Below are positions 58,049-64,000 of a stretch of 64,000 nucleotides of DNA, piece by piece. Source of the stretch: Pseudomonas synxantha. GTDB taxonomy: Bacteria > Pseudomonadota > Gammaproteobacteria > Pseudomonadales > Pseudomonadaceae. The position numbers and the translations under genes are program-made. Below the pieces are notes generated by a model. The model was not told the origin of the DNA. It searched no databases and worked only from the letters and a program-made list of their open reading frames with translations. The stretch spans positions 2,480,001-2,544,000 of the forward strand of contig NZ_LT629786.1 in NCBI RefSeq assembly GCF_900105675.1. The letters run 5' to 3'. Within the stretch, counting starts at the first letter, position 1. Each line of letters starts with the position of its first letter.

Positions 58049-59077
58049 CTAGTATTTTTGTCGGGAAATAATTGCCTGGTCCTCGACAGCCAGCCAACGC
58101 TTGAGCGGGCGATAGGTTGCCCTCTCCAGCCATTGGTAGCTGACGTATGCGCCCAGCGCCGTCACTACGATGCAAACCGGCAGGATTGTGTAGGGATCTA
58201 TTGCGTTTCGCTCAGCAATCCATCGCCCGGCGGCCAGCGCCAGCACGTGGATCAGGTATACCGAATAAGAGCAATCGCCGAGAATTTTCAAAATGCGCGA
58301 GCCTTGGAAGTAAGGCTCCAGCGTTACACAGCTGATAACCAATATCGCGCTGGGCACGCCCCACTCAAGCGCACGGGGTACATCTGCCCCGTGATAAATC
58401 GCCGCCAGGGCCACCGCGATCCCGGATAACGGCAGCCACGCCCTGGCCCGGCACAGACCACGGCGGTACAGCATGCCGATCACGATACCCATCAGAAACT
58501 CAAGCACGATGTCGTTATGGTAAAAACCGCTGGCCAGGTCCAGGGCGGGGCTGAGGGCACAGCACACCAGGTACAACAAACCTGCCACCACCCACAACCG
58601 ATATGAACGGCCAACCAGCAAGGCCACGGCAAACAGAACGTAGAAGAGCATCTCGAAGTTCAGGGTCCAGCCAGCATCCAGCAGCGGATAGACCCCATAC
58701 CCTCCCGGGTTCTCAGCAGGAATAAACAGCAGCGACAGCAGCACATGGCCCAGCGCCAGCTCAGCATCGGGAAACATCGACGGCACTGTCAGGACCAGCA
58801 CAGCCATGAGCAGCGTATAGAACCAATACGCTGGAGCGATCCGCGCCAGGCGCATCAGCATGAATTGCCACGGCGTGAGCGCCTTATCTGCGGTGGCGAG
58901 GAAAATCACCAGGCCGCTGATGACGAAGAATATGTCCACCCCGATGCCGCCCTTGTCGGCAAACAGATAAGCCAGTGGGTTATGCACCTCGAATTCAAAA
59001 AACACTTGGGTGAAGTGGTGCCCGAACACCACCCACGCCGCCAGCGCCCGTAGCGCCTGCACTGAAATCAACATCAT
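58049..59077 (-). CDS. Acyltransferase family 3 membrane protein (OafA/WecH type)
   Basis: 342 residues with about ten membrane helices. The family opening SVQALRALAAWVVFGHHFTQ contains the invariant R and H, and GGIGVDIFFVISGLVIFLAT is the FFxISG motif. FMLMRLARIAPAYWFYTLLM is the R-x-x-R-I-x-P-x-Y motif. Such proteins O-acetylate surface polysaccharides, lipids or small molecules. The substrate is unknown and no glycan genes are adjacent. Two adjacent ATGs (59077, 59074) are possible starts; AAAGG precedes them. Confidence 0.88.
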   Translation of the reverse strand: MMLISVQALRALAAWVVFGHHFTQVFFEFEVHNPLAYLFADKGGIGVDIFFVISGLVIFLATADKALTPWQFMLMRLARIAPAYWFYTLLMAVLVLTVPSMFPDAELALGHVLLSLLFIPAENPGGYGVYPLLDAGWTLNFEMLFYVLFAVALLVGRSYRLWVVAGLLYLVCCALSPALDLASGFYHNDIVLEFLMGIVIGMLYRRGLCRARAWLPLSGIAVALAAIYHGADVPRALEWGVPSAILVISCVTLEPYFQGSRILKILGDCSYSVYLIHVLALAAGRWIAERNAIDPYTILPVCIVVTALGAYVSYQWLERATYRPLKRWLAVEDQAIISRQKY

Positions 59078-59161
59078 CGGAATACCTTTTCCAATCCCGC
59101 AAGGCAACCATCCGACCGCTTCAGCACCTGCTCAAGGCGATGACTGGATCACTGACTACCG

Positions 59162-61453
59162 TTATAGGTTCTCATAGCGGTTCATGTCCAATACGCCCTC
59201 TTCCACCGGCGTGGTTTCATGAATGTATCGCGACAAGTCGTGGAAATACTGCCAGAACAACGGATGGCTGCGGCGCACGCCCCAGCGCTCGACAATCTGC
59301 TCAAACCCCTTGGCATCCTGGGCCTGCTGCATGCGTGCGACAAATTCAGACACTTCCCGGGCCGGAATATTGAACATGAAGTTCGGATAACTGCTCATCA
59401 CCCCAGGGTAGATGGTCAGCGTGTCCAACCCCGGCTGGTAGCGATAGGCCTCACCCAGCAGGAACGCCACGTTACTGTGGGCGCGGTTGCGCAGCATGCT
59501 GTAGACCACACGCTGGCCGCTGGCGGTCTCGATGCGCAGCATCGTGGCTTCGGGCAACTGATAGATCACCTTGAGCCCCGCCGCAGGCCGCGACGTCAGG
59601 CGGCTGAGCGCCTGTTCGGCATCCTGCAGGTCTGGGTCGATAGCGGTGCGCGAGCAATAAGCCCCCGTGCAGCGGTTGATCGGATCCGGGCTGGCGTTCA
59701 AATCGCCGTAACGCGCCAACAGCTGATTGGCGAAGTCACGCTTGGGATCCTTTTCGTCCAGATGCAAGCCCGTGGGCTTATCGTCATCAATGGCTTCATA
59801 GTCCAGCCACAGCTTGAGCTTGCCGCTGTTCTGGTACCAGTCATCGAGGAAATCCTCGCGGGTGTCAGCCGGCATCAGGCGCAGGAAGTTCTGCTCGGCG
59901 CCATTACGGATCAGGTCAAAGTACAAGCGCGTCTGGGCCTGGTGCGATACGTTGCCGAACACGTCGAAATTCACCGTCAACTGGTAATAGGTACGCTCCA
60001 GCAGCGGGTAATCAAACAGCCACATCGTCTGCGGCACCTCGCCGATCAGGCCCTTGGTGACCGAGGCGCTGTCGAAATGACGAAAAATCGTCAGCAAGGC
60101 ATTGTCATTGCCCGCCCACAGGCTCGACCAGCTCGGTGGCGGCACGTCTGCATAGCTGTCACGGCGCAGGGCTTCGTATTGGTTGCGCTTGTCGCGATAG
60201 GCCAGCCACAGGCTCAGCACGCTGCCGACGTCATCGTTCTGTCCCGGCATCGCCAGCAACGGCGTGGTCTGCCCACGGTAGCGCGCATCAGTGATGTAGA
60301 GGTCGTGGTCCGGGTCCTGAAACAGGGCCCAGAAGTTATCGCGGATCACATCCGTGGCAATCTGCCCACGACACACCGGCCCGCGGATAAAGGTGCGCAC
60401 GAAGTATTCGGCGTTATCCAGCATGAACTGGTAGCGGGCCTTGGCCGGGATGGCTTCGAAGGTTTCGAACGGATTGGCGCGGCGCCCGGGGCCGTAGCCC
60501 GGCAATGCGCTCGCTTGCCAGTCACCGGTATAGAACAGCGCCTTGATCCGCGCCATTTTCGCCGCGCTGAACGGGTAAGTGATGTGGGTTTTATGCACGA
60601 TCACGCCCTGCACCGGCCACAGACGGTAATAGACTTTAGTACCGGGGTCATCATTGGGACGGCGGGTGGCGATCAGGTCGATGGGCTGGCCGCTTGGCGT
60701 ACGCGAACGGACCCACTGGAAGAAATGCCCCGGCTCGCCGTTCTCAAAGTAGATATGGGCCAGGAACAGATGCTCGTACAACCAGCGCGCCACCAGGCTT
60801 TGCCGGGCACCGGGCTGGTTGAACAGGTTTTCCCACTGCTGCACCTGCAGGGCCTCCTTGGCGCTGGGTGCCAGGCCTTGTTCGTCAATCGGTGCGCCGG
60901 AGGCCAGCCAGCGTTGCAAAGTCTTGTATTGCTGGTCGGTCAGGCCGGTGACGGCCAGCGGCATGCCTTCCTTGGGATGGGCGCCTGCATAAGCGTTGAA
61001 CTCGCCAGGCGTCGCACACATGTTTTCGCGGCTCAGGCCCAGAACGATGCCTTCCGGCAGCTTGGCATTGGGCTGCAACGGCGCGTTGTGCCCCAGCTCC
61101 AGCATGCGCGCCATCAGCGCGGCCTGGCTGCCCTGGGCATCGAGTACCGAATAGAAGCCCTTCTGCTGCCAGGCCTGCTGGCCGAAAGCGTCGTAGAACA
61201 AGCGGGTGGTCGGTGCCGCCCGGCTCCGCTCGCCGTCGTATACCGGCACCTTGCTCGCACCACGGGCCGCACCCTCGGCACTCCCCAGGTTAAGCTGGCA
61301 GGCGGAGTCGTAGCAGGCATGGCAGGCGACGCACTTCTCGGTGAAGATCGGCTGGATGTCGCGAGTATAAGAGATCGCCGCAACGGGACCTTGTGCCTGG
61401 GCGGTACAGGCGACCAGTGCCAGGAAGGCGCTGGCGAAAAAGCGAAGTGACAT
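59162..61453 (-). CDS. cti: Fatty acid cis/trans isomerase
   Basis: 763 residues. The signal peptide MSLRFFASAFLALVACTAQA predicts a periplasmic enzyme. Heme c motif CVACH (Cys41, Cys44, His45) in IFTEKCVACHACYDSACQLN is diagnostic for Cti of Pseudomonas. It converts cis to trans unsaturated fatty acids in membrane lipids when solvents or heat disturb the membrane. The rest (GEPGHFFQWVRSRTPSGQP, TPLLAMPGQNDDVGSVLSLW) agrees with the family and the length is normal. It is transcribed alone, divergent from metH. Confidence 0.94.
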   Translation of the reverse strand: MSLRFFASAFLALVACTAQAQGPVAAISYTRDIQPIFTEKCVACHACYDSACQLNLGSAEGAARGASKVPVYDGERSRAAPTTRLFYDAFGQQAWQQKGFYSVLDAQGSQAALMARMLELGHNAPLQPNAKLPEGIVLGLSRENMCATPGEFNAYAGAHPKEGMPLAVTGLTDQQYKTLQRWLASGAPIDEQGLAPSAKEALQVQQWENLFNQPGARQSLVARWLYEHLFLAHIYFENGEPGHFFQWVRSRTPSGQPIDLIATRRPNDDPGTKVYYRLWPVQGVIVHKTHITYPFSAAKMARIKALFYTGDWQASALPGYGPGRRANPFETFEAIPAKARYQFMLDNAEYFVRTFIRGPVCRGQIATDVIRDNFWALFQDPDHDLYITDARYRGQTTPLLAMPGQNDDVGSVLSLWLAYRDKRNQYEALRRDSYADVPPPSWSSLWAGNDNALLTIFRHFDSASVTKGLIGEVPQTMWLFDYPLLERTYYQLTVNFDVFGNVSHQAQTRLYFDLIRNGAEQNFLRLMPADTREDFLDDWYQNSGKLKLWLDYEAIDDDKPTGLHLDEKDPKRDFANQLLARYGDLNASPDPINRCTGAYCSRTAIDPDLQDAEQALSRLTSRPAAGLKVIYQLPEATMLRIETASGQRVVYSMLRNRAHSNVAFLLGEAYRYQPGLDTLTIYPGVMSSYPNFMFNIPAREVSEFVARMQQAQDAKGFEQIVERWGVRRSHPLFWQYFHDLSRYIHETTPVEEGVLDMNRYENL

Positions 61454-61522
61454 GTCCGGTCCCGATTCAATGCGTGCGCTAAAAGTGCCGGCGATTCTAC
61501 CGGGCCACGGCCGCCCTCAACA

Positions 61523-61535
61523 TGAACGATATTCA
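61523..61535. promoter_or_regulatory. MetR-type operator upstream of metH
   Basis: TGAA-CGATA-TTCA, in the longer palindrome CATGAA...TTCATG, equals the MetR consensus TGAA-N5-TTCA. It lies about 80 bases before the metH start and about 40 before a plausible -10 (TATGAT, 61575-61580). That placement fits an activator site. A short consensus can arise by chance; location and flanking symmetry raise confidence. Confidence 0.6.
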
Positions 61536-61615
61536 TGCAAAACCGGCACATGCTCCAAATCGGCACAGGTTTGCTATGATCCATGCCCTCCGTAATGCCT
61601 GACCAGAGTAGTCCC

Positions 61616-64000
<2,385 letters not shown>

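Noticed and set aside
61454..61615. Cobalamin riboswitch upstream of metH
   Set aside because: I looked for the B12 box and the GCTGCCCCCGCAA block; neither is present.

Overview
The window looks like chromosomal DNA of a fluorescent Pseudomonas, most like the P. fluorescens group. The evidence is high-GC coding sequence, a complete 2-ketogluconate operon (ptxS-kguEKTD), a complete functional-amyloid operon (fapA-F), dpkA, cti, a cobW-cobN cluster of Pseudomonas type, and many REP-type palindromes with the core GTGGGAGGGGGCTTGC. No rRNA, tRNA, CRISPR array, prophage or replication origin was found.

Layout. 1-5.7 kb: end of a LysE-type exporter, then the LacI-family repressor PtxS with two perfect copies of its 14-bp operator, and the kguE-K-T-D genes for 2-ketogluconate catabolism. 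5.9-13.6 kb: ordinary accessory metabolism and sensing (chemoreceptor, NCS2 xanthine permease, lipoprotein, nitrilase with a divergent LysR regulator, DUF883 protein, dpkA). 13.8-18.9 kb: one 1712-residue toxin-like protein whose C-terminus carries an HExxH plus TxDxxY (Asp-zincin) signature. 18.9-20.3 kb: PepSY protein and an orphan FecR. 20.6-25.3 kb: fapABCDEF, preceded by a sigma-54 promoter with palindromic upstream sites. A sigma-54 activator gene lies convergently downstream.

27-36.6 kb: gnd-zwf-HAD operon (oxidative pentose phosphate), phosphoethanolamine transferase, several small proteins, GNAT, ZapE-like ATPase, SnoaL-like protein and a WYL regulator. 36.8-37.9 kb: a REP-bounded structured repeat interrupted by a decayed IS1111-group element. 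A second, uninterrupted copy lies in inverted orientation at 56.9-57.3 kb. 38-45.6 kb: pepN, DUF2797, YeaC-like, rhomboid protease, phosphatase, NAD kinase and DUF1853 genes.

45.7-56.8 kb is a vitamin B12 and cobalt region. One cobalamin riboswitch leads leftward into cobW-cobN-chlI-chlD (cobalt insertion). A second leads rightward into cbtB-cbtA-cobE-cobM (cobalt uptake and ring synthesis). Between the two lies a visibly more AT-rich serralysin metalloprotease gene that has nothing to do with B12. 57.4-64 kb: nfuA, an acyltransferase, the cis/trans fatty acid isomerase cti, and the start of B12-dependent methionine synthase metH, with a MetR-type operator upstream.

Most interesting: the Asp-zincin toxin; the sigma-54/UAS control region of fap and the attenuator-like hairpin after fapC; the REP-bounded composite repeat pair with the IS1111 remnant; the serralysin inserted between two divergent riboswitches; and a REP element that supplies the last 16 codons of ptxS.
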